The notes under the pieces are model-generated. The model worked only from the letters and a program-made list of their open reading frames with translations. It was not told the DNA's origin and did no database searches. DNA of 64,000 nucleotides, from the NCBI RefSeq assembly GCF_026151205.1, contig NC_087072.1, positions 10,330,169 through 10,394,168 of the forward strand, written 5' to 3'. Shown in pieces: positions 54,561 through 64,000 of the stretch. The translations under genes were made by a program, and so were the position numbers. Positions within the stretch are counted from its first letter, which is position 1, and every line of letters begins with the position of its first letter. This DNA is from Bolinopsis microptera (Eukaryota > Ctenophora > Tentaculata > Lobata > Bolinopsidae).

Positions 54561-55440
54561 TAATAATAAATATAAATCTACAATAATTTTACGTAAAAAT
54601 AAAACAATAGCGTTCGCGTTTTTGGATTTGTAGTTATCTTTCAAAAGTATTCCACTTCCAGTTGTTTTTGTAAGGCACAGGTTATATTTCCACCGAAATG
54701 CGATAAAGCACACTCCCCAAATTGTGCGCATTGCAGTAAGTGTAACTTCTTTCAAACTCCATGAATCGAGATCAATTTTTATTATTTATTTATATAAACC
54801 ACTGGGAATACTTTTGAAAGAGAATAAAAAGCACAAAAACTTTATTATCTTATTTCTCCCTTAAAAGCACAATAGTGTAAGTAGCTTTTGTCGAGGTGCT
54901 TCGAAAATGATCTTAAACGATTCTCCGTTCAATTTTGGTCGGATCACGTCAACTTATTACAATTACATGGGGACCCCAGGCTGTAATGTTCATAAACCTA
55001 ATCCGCCGAATAGAGATTCGGTTGACCATTGTTAATGATCTGGCCCGGCGCGTGCTACTTCGTAGCTCGTGCCGTCGGGCCATTTCGAGAAGAAAGCGGC
55101 GCGCGCTACTTCGAAGAAATTTAGACGAGTAACATCCGTCAAGCTACTTCGAAGAAATTTAGACGAGTAACATCCGTCAAAGATTCGGCAGAATGACAAA
55201 TTGGATGTGCTTTTGGTGAAGATATACTTATAGCATCACAGTCACAGTCACATAATACTAATAGTCGAGTGTAGATTGATTAATCATCATCCCCCAGCTC
55301 ACCTTACCTTAACAAAGTTTCTACATAGTACTTGATACTTAACGAGATCGTATAGCAAGGCTGTGTTGTCAATTTTCAGTTGCTAAGAGATTAATCACAT
55401 ATTATCGTGATACATGTTTGGCAATTCATGATCACGAGGA

Positions 55441-55552
55441 GTCTTGTCATACGTTGTATGACCCGCCGCGCACGAAGTGCGCGGCTCCCCCTGTAGCGTC
55501 GAAGACGCTACTATAGTGAAACGACCGTGGGGGTCACCATGTGATACAAGAG
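55441..55552 (-). repeat. Hairpin-rich GC repeat, copy B
   Basis: Three adjacent self-complementary segments: gtcatacgttgtatgac, ccgcgcacgaagtgcgcgg and gtagcgtcgaagacgctac, then ctatagtgaaacgaccgtgg. Reverse complement of the ends of 44591-44850 without the middle block. Confidence 0.85.
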
Positions 55553-55817
55553 GAGTCCGGGAAGATTAACTATGTTTTGCAAAAATAGATCATGATCAAG
55601 AATTTACTATAGTATTTTAAAAAAATCAATCCTCGGTAAATAATGACTAAATCCCTAAATGAACAAGGGCAAGACATTTTTATAAAATTAATCTTTCATT
55701 ATTAAGCTGTTCTGATAAATGCAAATTATCATTAACACTAACAGTAAAAAAGGTAGTTCATATAATATAAGCATGATAAACCTGTTGCACTCTCAAAAGC
55801 GTGAGCACTGAGCTTCA

Positions 55818-56063
55818 TTATTGTGCTGTAAAAGTAAATGTCGATGAGAAAAAAACTTTGCTACAATGCAGGCAAGCAAGTGTAACCGCTGGAACTCTCT
55901 CAAAGTAATCATTGCAGACGAAACAAGCATAAGTTAACCCCTTTATGAATTTGAGTTTGTGATTGCAGACTTCGTTCAGTTCGGGTAGTGTATTCAAACT
56001 GGACGGCGGTGGAGGAAGAGCTTCTTTGGGACTCTGTTCCTCGCGCCGAATCGCATTGATCAT
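55818..56063 (-). CDS. Possible C-terminal zinc-binding segment, -1 frame of the preceding exon
   Basis: 81 codons from an ATG that overlaps the stop of the upstream frame (ATGA at 56063-56060) to a stop at 55818. Has a pattern CNHKLKFIKGLTYACFVC ... LACLHC that could bind zinc. Proline-rich lead (EALPPPPSSLN). Either the true C-terminus of the gene at 56060-57830 reached through a frameshift, an assembly indel, or a re-initiated frame. I do not recognise the domain. Confidence 0.45.
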   Translation of the reverse strand: MINAIRREEQSPKEALPPPPSSLNTLPELNEVCNHKLKFIKGLTYACFVCNDYFERVPAVTLACLHCSKVFFSSTFTFTAQ

Positions 56064-56602
56064 GATTCTAGGTTTTTCAGTTCGGGGTTTGGAGGCGGAT
56101 CATCTCGAGTCATCGCTTTAGGTAAATTTTCCTTAAAGAAGTTGTCTTTATTTTGAGAGGGCGTTGCTTCCTCTTTTATTCGGACCACATGGTTCATTCC
56201 AGGAGAGTTAACAGTAGAATTTTCAGTATTATCAAATCTATAAGTTACCCAATCAGTGGTCACCACACCATCCGATACATGAAGTGAGCTGGAAGCAGTA
56301 ATTTGAGGGGTAAGAATGTCGCTGAAAACAGATTGTTTGTCGATGTTTTTATTGTTGACATCATTGTTGTTGAGATGAGCTAAGGAGCAATGTCCTCCGT
56401 AAGACACCTTTCTAGAGTAATCATGACCGGGTGATGGGGTTGGTGATTTAATTGCGTTTGCTGAGTTAGACCGCATATCCTGGCTGTCTAGGACAGATGT
56501 CTGTAATATTTCGTTTCCAAACGGGTCTATTATCTGGTATGCTTCTGATTGTAGCATAACCGGCAAGTTGAGGTCGTGTAAAACTTCCGGAAGGTAATTT
56601 AC
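56060..56602 (-). CDS. Exon 2 of an unrecognised gene
   Basis: Begins after acceptor tttgcttcttcag in phase 0 and is open to TGA at 56060. Starts VNYLPEVLHDLNLPVMLQSE; later parts are Ser/Asn-rich with SPTPSPGHD and VRIKEE (SUMO-type). Low complexity and such motifs are common in transcription regulators, but no DNA-binding domain is visible. Joined to 57770-57826 it gives 199 residues. Confidence 0.55.
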   Translation of the reverse strand, partial: VNYLPEVLHDLNLPVMLQSEAYQIIDPFGNEILQTSVLDSQDMRSNSANAIKSPTPSPGHDYSRKVSYGGHCSLAHLNNNDVNNKNIDKQSVFSDILTPQITASSSLHVSDGVVTTDWVTYRFDNTENSTVNSPGMNHVVRIKEEATPSQNKDNFFKENLPKAMTRDDPPPNPELKNLES

Positions 56603-57350
56603 CTGAAGAAGCAAAGTTAGACTTTCGATTGTGATATACTGGTACCAAAGAGATGGTAGATAGTTAGGTAGTTGAGTTATCGATCATATTAAATGTAATA
56701 CGCGCGCGCGTCTGACGCATGGTTTAAATGCGCGGACGTTAATCAAAAATAATCAATCGCGTGTTCCGTAATGCGCGGAACAAATGGGATGCATCCGGAT
56801 GCAGAGGGTGTTATCTCGGTTTTTTGGCACGGCCCCCATCTGGCCATCTTGTTATTCTCCTACTATCGAACTATTGCCAGTTTCATTCTACCTTATTTTA
56901 CCTTATTCTGACTTAAGCTATTAAAACTTGAGAATGGAGCAAGTAATTAGCCGTGTTAATAATTAATTAGTAATTAGTAAAAACTCTAAAACTTCTTAAG
57001 ATAGTTTACTTTACGATGTGATATTATTGGTTTACCTTCATATCAACTTCTGTAATCATTTTATACAAAACACACACACACTGAACCAAGCAAGTGTATC
57101 ACAAATGGGGGTTTTCCACAAATATTGAGAATACATCGCCTCATCAAACTCCTTTGAGAGTGAACCCTCCTTTGAGAGTGAACTCTCACGAAGATAAAAA
57201 GGCCCCACATACAAACCTTATCCACGCACTCAGCAGAAGGTTGCGCTGACCAATGAGCTCGCTTCCCCAGAACCCACATCAAATTAATTTGTATAAATTT
57301 ACCATTTTATGTTAAAACTTAAACGGCTGAGGACCATTGAGACACAGAAA

Positions 57351-57640
57351 ATCCGAAAAGACGGACAGTTATTCGGCATGCACTGTATTTCGAAAGCGGT
57401 GATCTGTGGCGAATTTTAGGTGTCAAATTACAGTACGTGTCGACTGTTGAGTTACAGTATGCGAATCACACGAGAATTGTAACTTTTCGTTCTAAGGGTC
57501 CGAGAAGACGGACAGTTATTTGGCATGCACTGTATTTCGAATGAAGTGATCTGTGGAAAACTTAAGGTGTCAATTTACAGTACGCGTTGAGTTAAAGTAT
57601 GAGAATCACATGGGAATTGCAACTTTCGTTCTAAGGGCTC
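57351..57640. repeat. 147-bp tandem duplication
   Basis: tccgaRaagacggacagtta and the following cattgcactgtatttcgaa-like block recur with a 147-bp period at 57351 and 57498, about 85-90% identical. A second small duplication (gggccaatgt... agaattgttaag) lies at 57661-57730. Confidence 0.9.
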
Positions 57641-57769
57641 TTAAGGCTAAGCTATGTATAATGGGCCAATGTTAAATATTCAGAATTGTTAAGATAATGG
57701 GCCAATGTAAAACATTGAGAATTGTTAAGAAAGAAAGAAATTCTTGAAATTGTTAACTATAAAACTTAC

Positions 57770-57830
57770 TTTGTCTTGGGAGTCGTTCTGGTGTGAAATT
57801 TTTGATCCTTTCTCGAGTTCTGTCATTTTA
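57770..57830 (-). CDS. Exon 1 of an unrecognised gene (start codon at 57826)
   Basis: Strong acceptor (cctttctttcag) only 4 nt before ATG, 19 codons (MTELEKGSKISHQNDSQDK), donor gtaagt at 57769. In phase with the exon at 56602. The 1.2 kb intron holds a tandem duplication. Confidence 0.5.
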
Positions 57831-57850
57831 CTGAAAGAAAGGTACAATTG

Positions 57851-58190
57851 TTATATGTTATATGTTATATGTTATATGTTATATGTTATATGTTATATGT
57901 TATATGTTATATGTTATATGTTATATGTTATATGTTATATGTTATATGTTATATGTTATATGTTATATGTTATATGTTATATGTTATATGTTATATGTTA
58001 TATGTTATATGTTATATGTTATATGTTATATGTTATATGTTATATGTTATATGTTATATGTTATATGTTATATGTTATATGTTATATGTTATATGTTATA
58101 TGTTATATGTTATATGTTATATGTTATATGTTATAATATGTTATATGTTATATGTTATATGTTATATGTTATATGTTATATGTTATATAT
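57851..58190. repeat. (TTATATG)n heptanucleotide array
   Basis: About 48 nearly perfect 7-bp units (340 bp) with a single interruption near 58131-58140. Open frames through it (up to 130 codons) are artefacts because a 7-bp unit without stops repeats every 21 nt in all frames. Confidence 0.98.
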
Positions 58191-58484
58191 GACTGAACTT
58201 CGGGCAACATTGTCCTTTTTCTGTTGAAGTTACCAAAATCGAATCAGATTGAGTATCCAAGTTCAAATGCAGTAACATAAACGGACAACACTAATCATAC
58301 TGAACCAAATCAGGATATAAAAGAAGCACTCTTGTAGTGCATATCATTTGCTATTCAAAATGCAATAAGTCTTAGAATATCATCCAATTTGCCGCTAGAT
58401 TAGACATTGTGACTAGTAAAACTACTAGTTACTAAAATCTTCCAATAAACAGCAAAACATTACAGAAACGCAATGTAGCTACGA

Positions 58485-58679
58485 ACGGTTAAGGCACGGT
58501 TAACGCACAGTTAAGGCACGGTTAAGGCACGGTTAAGGCACGGTTAAGGCACAAGGGTTACATAAGGCACGGTTGAGGCACGGTCACTTAAGGCACGGTT
58601 AACGCACGGTTAAGGCACAAACTGCCCATAAGCAACCATTATGATCGCTTAAGGCACGGTTAACGCAGCGCACGGTTAA
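58485..58679. repeat. 11-bp minisatellite ggcacggttaa
   Basis: About 12 units of ggcacggttaa, with variants ggcacggttga and cgcacggttaa, broken by two short unrelated inserts. Confidence 0.93.
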
Positions 58680-59065
58680 AAAAATTGGCCAAGGAATAAT
58701 AATGTTAGTGCCCAAAATGTGGACCCCCAAGTGGTGTCAAAAACGCGAATTAAATAGGTAATAATTATTTTAGTCTCTTGAGACTTGAGACTTGTCTATG
58801 AGCTTTTAAAATTTCTAATGTTATGAAACTTTAACCATGTCTTAACAATACAAAAAAAAAATGCGTGGAATCTATCAAAGGGACCATCTATCAAAGGGTC
58901 CATCCACATTATTCAATATGCATGTGATCGTAAGAATCAACCGTATATAAGCTTTGTAAAAGTAATGAGCCTACTTATAACTGATACTAACTGATAACAA
59001 TGAAAGAACTTACTAGCACATGATAAAGTAAATATCGCGAAAATTAAAAATAACGCATCCTTCTT

Positions 59066-59640
59066 GAAAAAGCATGCGAGCATTAGTAATAGCACACGGG
59101 GTTCCTAAAGGCTCCATTCTTGGTCCGATATTGTTCATTATTTACATAAACGACCTTCCAAATGTCATTGATATAACTTTTTTCGCAGATGACTTGAATA
59201 TCATCGTTTCTGTGGACACGTACACTGAACTGAACATGCGTGCAAATAGTATTTTAATTAAAAACGTGGGTTATAAACAACGGTCTTTAACTTAATGTAG
59301 GAAAAATCAAATGTATGATATTCACTAACACAGATCACCACAAGATATAAATATTAGCATTTTAAGACAGCGATTAGTGAACAGTGATAAAAACGATTTT
59401 TAGGTGTCATAATTGACCAAGAAAATGGTAAATGGTTGGACAATGGACCCAGTAAATCAAACAGCTCAAAACCAAAATATCTAGCAATGCTGGGCGCTGG
59501 CGTAATAATACAATTTAAAAGTTCCATCCCAAACATTAATTTGATCGGACTTCTGTTTAAGGTACTAAATCTTTAAATCCCCCACAAAAGGATACACCGC
59601 AATCACTAATAACTCTCTTCAGGAATGGAATCTTCAACAA
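59066..59640 (+). pseudogene. LINE reverse-transcriptase fragment (motifs B and C)
   Basis: GVPKGSILGPILFIIYINDL and FFADDLNI are RT motifs B and C of a Jockey/CR1-type LINE. A frame change follows, then LNVGKIKCMIFTNT, and further decay. Both ends truncated. Confidence 0.85.
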
Positions 59641-61292
59641 GATCTAAGGCAAATAATATAAAGTAAGTAAATTACGTATCACTGTCTACCTTAGGACCAC
59701 GATTATATAACAACACGTTGAATTCATACAAGTTACTACAAAGTCTTCATGTTATGTAGCCTGAGTTTGGACAGGATATTACCCGCTTAAAATATTTCCA
59801 TCACGATACATAATACTCAATAAATGTTCATAATTACTTACATGCTACGAATTTTGACTGATTAAATTTTGCCTGCCAATTTTTACGTTTGAGTTAATAA
59901 ACTATGATGATTATATATGAATTTTACTTGATAGAGTGCTTATCTTGAAGTTAAATGTTTTTACAGGCTCTAATGATGTAGTTTTACAAAGATTTCAAGC
60001 CTTACGTTGTGTGTTTCCCTCGTGTCCAAAAGCATTATACTCAATAAATGTAATTGATTTGTAGTGTTGTAATTGGTTCATGTTACAGGATACGTATATT
60101 AATTCGTTTAAGGACAAAGGACGACATTTACTTAATAATCAAAAACTTGACGCTGAATATGTTTCATGGAAATAATAAAGAATACAGAAAATAACTTTGT
60201 ACTTTACAACAAAAAATTATAAAAGTTCTAACAATTTGAGTGTAGCTCAAACCGCAGTAAAATAAAAAACTGCGATACGCATTTAGCAGTCACCGCATTT
60301 TTTCAACATTTCACTGCCTTTTTTGGTTCAGACCACAAATGTTTTTGATGCCAAATGAAGACGAGCTCAGCTATATGTCATGTTCACCTCTCTGACCCAC
60401 AATGTCACATAATTAACGTAAATAATAAACGTAAATAATAAAGAGTATAGATACCTGAATCCTGATACATATCATATGTTTAGTTATATAACTATAAGAT
60501 GGATTGATAACAATACGACGTATGATGTGTGATTTCATGCAGTACAACGCATGTTACTGACTTTCCCTCCCCTCCTGTATAATCATGTGATATGTAGAGA
60601 AATATAACGTATGTTAAGTTCTGTCACCTAGACATAACAAGCCAGGCCTGGGCCACCATTAAGTATGCTTTTTTTTACTCCTACTGCATGTGTTGGATCA
60701 CGGAGCTGAAGACCTACACTCGAACCAATACTCGAATGAGTCCTCGATCCAGAAAGGGCCAAAGTATATGTTGGCCCCACCACTACACTCCATTTTGTGA
60801 TTCCACCGCTGCCTCTACTCGTTGGGTTTGTGTCGGCCAAATGACCTGACAGGGAGTTCAGCGCACCGTTTCCACCTCAAAAAGAATGCATTTTTCGGAA
60901 AAAATAATTTTTATTGGTTGAGAGGCTATTACTCGACTATGGTGTATACCCCCTTAAGCCCCATATCGCGTATACGTATGGGCCCAAACAACCGCCCACA
61001 CACACATGCATTCTGTACGTGGTCGATAAAGTGACCAGCTCGAGAACAAAGGTAACATAGGGCTGGAGCGCTAATCATACGATAATAGAAATGTGAGTGT
61101 GTGTGATGAGGAGTCATTGTGATTGACCAGATACCATATACTGAAGAAAAGTTCTGGTTAGCAAGCAAAAGAAGGTGCTGGAAAAAGTTAAATGGGTTTT
61201 AATCTAGTGATTGAGATGATTGTGCAGACTACCCAGTACTTACACAGTTTTACAATTTACCTAATTCAATAACACTCTAGAGATCCGATTGA
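59641..61292. other. Stretch with no gene
   Basis: AT-rich. Nothing coding recognised; 60-80 codon frames near 60628-61168 on both strands lack domains. Confidence 0.5.
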
Positions 61293-61307
61293 TAGCTGCA
61301 CAGTGCA

Positions 61308-61856
61308 CACATCGGATTGTGGGGTAATGAAAAAGCAGATGAGCTGGCCAAGACTGGCACAACCAGTGAATCCACTTTGAAGTGCCCAATTCCACAATCT
61401 TACATCAAACGCCTGATCAACGACTAAGTCACCAGACTAAATCAGGAAACATGGTTAACTGATGGTCCCAGACACACCAAACTGACACTCGGTCACAAAC
61501 ACATCAACATCATCAAAAATCTTAACACTACACTCAGCAACAACAGACAAAATTACAGAACTGCAGTGCACCTCATCACGGGACATTGTGGCCTAAACAA
61601 ACACCTCCATACCATTCGCAAATCAAGCACCAGTGCTTGTCCTACATGTATGTGCGGCGACGGAGAGGAGATTGTCTAACACTTTCTAGGACAGTGTCCG
61701 GCTATTGCCCAAATAAGAGGTCAATATTTCCAGGACTATTACCTCTCCGTCAATGACATATTCGACAACCAACACATCTCCACTATTGTCAACTTTGCAA
61801 ACCGCACCAAACGCTTAATTGTGCCAGAGGAGCTGGACCAGACTGGTGTGACATAG
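61308..61856 (+). pseudogene. LINE C-terminus: RNase H end and Cys/His tail
   Basis: HIGLWGNEKADELAK is the last RNase H motif. It is followed by a helical region, TGHCGLNKHLHTI, a Cys cluster (ACPTCMCGDGEE), HFLGQCPAIAQIRGQYF and NRTKRLIVPEEL before TAG at 61854. TAA at 61425 and 61677 break an otherwise single frame. RNase H in this position fits I/Jockey-group LINEs. Confidence 0.85.
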
Positions 61857-62409
61857 CTGGTAATTCACACGTCGTCTTCCACACCCTCTTCCACACCCAG
61901 CTTTCACTTAAGCGTTCATACACGACACATCTTACAACACTTACCATCATCATACATTACACATTCTGATTCCTCCGGCATCCTCCCATAGGACTAACAT
62001 ACCCCAGAGGTAGGCAAAGCATCCACATGCTATGTTAAAGCAACGTTATTTATATATGTGGAGCGCAGCACTTAATTTTGTTTCACTGACTGCTGGAAAG
62101 AAAACCTCTCTAACCAGTGCGCAGATCACACAACAGTGGATGAGAAACAACCGAATTTTAATTCTGAATGTCAAACGTGTAAATCAATGATCAATCATCA
62201 TCGAAAGTGCACGATTTAACCATTCTATTGAATTCCCTTTTTCCCACGAATCTCTGTATGTGATAGGTGTATGGGAAAAATGTAATAAATTTCAAAGAAT
62301 TTGGCAGCCGTGACTCGCGTAAATGAATTTGTTGAATTTAAATTAAGTTACGGAATGTTGAGGTTAGTGGGTTAACTTTAACAAAGAGAAGTAACAGTCT
62401 CAAACTCAC
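61857..62409. other. Stretch with no gene
   Basis: May include an intron and further exons of the - strand gene that follows. Nothing recognised. Confidence 0.4.
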
Positions 62410-62519
62410 CGCTTGCATTTGGCTCGGTATTTGGCGTTTCTGATGTGCTTTCCAATCATCTTCCGTATTATTGAGTCAGCCTCAACGGATATCTTTAATT
62501 CAGGCAGAGCTTTGTAAAT
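62410..62519 (-). CDS. Candidate exon 3 of an unrecognised gene
   Basis: Between ctcggtcag and gtgagt; reads IYKALPELKISVEADSIIRK then MIGKHIRNAKYRAKCKR in phase with exon 2. A TGA follows within the donor, so if the donor is not used this is the C-terminus. Vaguely resembles a histone-fold helix pair, but not enough to name it. Confidence 0.4.
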
Positions 62520-62626
62520 CTGACCGAGAAATGAGTGAGCTCCATTTATCATTGTTGTGATAGTAAAGATATTACAGTCACACACAAAGAAAACCTCGTT
62601 TCAGCTTAAGATAACAAAGAACCTAC

Positions 62627-62704
62627 GAGGTTAAGAACACTGCAACTGGCGTCGTCCTTCATCCCTGTTGGTTTCATTGACAAACAGTATTCTCTGATCT
62701 TGTC
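62627..62704 (-). CDS. Candidate exon 2 of an unrecognised gene
   Basis: 78 nt between tttatttcag and gtaggt; reads DKIREYCLSMKPTGMKDDAS with no stop. Phase 0 with both proposed neighbours. Confidence 0.42.
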
Positions 62705-63149
62705 CTGAAATAAACCACTTTTATGTGGAAAACGTTTAAATGGATCTATCTAGTTATAACCTAATGTAATTGTAACTTTCGTGTGATGTGAGATAACAAT
62801 CATGGTGAACATAAGATACATGAACACAGCAATAACAAGTGCCAATTGTAATGTATCTTGTATCCCTGATGATTGCTATCTTATACATCAATGTTATAGT
62901 CGGACGTACACAATATAAATTGTAACACTTTGTAGAGCCTAATCTGCTCTGTATCTATTATATAAGAGCACTTTGTCAGAAACCCGCAGATTAATAAGTG
63001 ACTATGGATAGAGATAATGAATAATTGTAGTTGGATTCTACTTTTTGGAGGAAAACGCTCTCTAACAGGTTATTCATTCTGACTTAAATTTTTAAACTTT
63101 GAGAACCTTTAGAAACCTTTAAAACTTTGTAGTTTGGTGATCCCCTGAC

Positions 63150-63462
63150 CAAATACAGCTGTGAAATGTAATCATTGACAGTAATCTTTATCTCCGATAC
63201 AAAGTTATTGATATTAAGATTGCATCCTGGCTGATTTCCCTCATAGAGAACAAGATCACCATTAGATTGAATGTTAGGGTACATACACCTCCTCTTGTTG
63301 GATGACAAAAGTAATTCAGGTGAAGTGTTCAGGCCACAGCCAAAAAGAGTTGCTTCGACAGAAAGAGCCGCGGTAGTACCTTCCTTTCTTTTATCCTGGG
63401 TTAGGATATTATTCACAACAGCAGCCATTTCAGTCATTCGCAGATAACATCACCTATATTTG
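63150..63462 (-). CDS. Exon 1 of an unrecognised gene (start codon at 63437)
   Basis: Strong acceptor (actttattacag) 25 nt before ATG; the frame is open for 117 codons to a stop at 63084. A weak donor (gtcagg at 63149) would join it in phase to 62704. The N-terminal part (TEMAAVVNNILTQDKRKEG) is helical, the rest mixed with NNFVSEIKITVNDYISQLYL at the end. I do not recognise the family. Confidence 0.5.
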
Positions 63463-64000
63463 CTGTAATAAAGTAATAAAATAATTAGTGATTATGATTT
63501 TAGTGTGAGATGTAAAACAACCCCATAACATATGTAAATGCACGGATTTAGTGTCAATGCAATCACCTGATCCCACTAGATTCTGCACTTAGTATATCTA
63601 GTCTAGTGTCATGACCAAAATTTAACGGAAAATCTATGTATTAAGATCACTTTCGAGGAACCTCAACAGACACTACTCTTATGCTATCGATTTTCAATTA
63701 TGAGCACTGAAAATCGAGTCTAAAATTTATCTTCTTCTACATTTTTTGAGCGATCACAAGTTTTTAAGGCCTATCTCAAAATTCTGGCCCAAAAATCTCT
63801 TTTGAATGATCCCTAGAACATATCCTGAAAGTTTCCGGGTGATCAGATTTTGAATAGGGTGGGCAACAATTGACCCCCGAAAATTGACCCCCGAAAATTG
63901 ACCCCCCCCCTGGCAATATAATTTAATACAATTATTTGTATTTTGGTCTGTACGAAGTAAATAAACTGAGTTAAGGAGACAACAAATTTTTTCAAGAAAA
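63463..64000. other. Window end, no gene seen
   Basis: AT-rich. Contains three units of ttgacccccgaaaa at 63868-63911, the last ending in a run of C. Confidence 0.5.

Larger units (their letters stand above)
53490..55817. other. Repeat-rich interval between receptor and next gene
   Basis: No gene recognised. Holds short direct repeats (aagataatcaga near 53769-53820; attactataatattgtag twice at 53866-53893), a tRNA-like relic, interspersed repeats and a 38-bp tandem duplication (ctacttcgaagaaatttaga units from 55106 and 55144). Confidence 0.6.

Noticed and set aside
57744-58227. Three overlapping 114-130 codon frames of repeated CYML-type sequence
   Set aside because: Translations of the (TTATATG)n array, open in several frames only because the unit lacks stops.
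62410-62519. Truncated histone H2B
   Set aside because: Only a loose IYKAL...ISVEADSII resemblance; no H2B signature residues and it splices in phase to non-histone exons.

Overview
This is a eukaryotic, almost certainly animal, genomic window. It has spliced genes with GT-AG introns, TTAGGG-type telomere-like motifs, long microsatellites and many degenerate transposons. Gene content (Myc with a Myc box, CYRI/FAM49, an SRCR-type receptor) and the mix of Penelope-like, LINE, hAT and FLYWCH/MULE remnants point to an invertebrate metazoan. A cnidarian-like or other early-branching animal fits, but the phylum cannot be fixed from this sequence alone.

Layout: (1) 1.2-8.1 kb, + strand: a complete four-exon Myc gene (about 483 aa) with a 4.9 kb last intron that holds a 271-bp (TC)n tract. 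(2) 8.1-25.6 kb: a gene-poor interval that contains one long-ORF Penelope-like retroelement (18.6-21.4 kb) with an N-terminal GIY-YIG domain, plus a diverged direct repeat. (3) 25.8-38.9 kb, - strand: a complete CYRI (FAM49) gene. Its 11 coding exons join in phase to exactly 324 codons, the length of human CYRI-B. (4) 39.2-39.8 kb, - strand: the last exon of an unrecognised helical-repeat protein about 350 bp upstream of CYRI. (5) 39.9-51.2 kb: a transposon graveyard. It holds a hAT-type element with a perfect 8-bp target duplication, a retroelement C-terminal region interrupted by a MITE that carries telomere-like repeats, a second copy of that MITE, hairpin-rich repeats, a LINE 5' fragment with an NPGP motif, a FLYWCH/MULE fragment and an EN-RT LINE remnant. 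(6) 51.7-53.5 kb, + strand: an SRCR / cysteine-rich / single-pass membrane receptor with one in-frame TAA. (7) 55.8-57.8 kb, - strand: a small unrecognised gene that may encode a zinc-binding C-terminus. (8) 57.3-58.7 kb: three kinds of tandem repeat. (9) 59-62 kb: two LINE fragments. (10) 62.4-63.5 kb, - strand: the 5' exons of an unrecognised gene.

The most interesting points are two. First, Myc and CYRI lie next to each other in convergent orientation, the same arrangement as human MYC/CYRIB and MYCN/CYRIA, which suggests very old microsynteny. Second, all four genes whose starts are visible have a 3' splice acceptor only 4-25 nt upstream of the ATG. That fits spliced-leader trans-splicing, or very short second exons behind 5' UTR introns.
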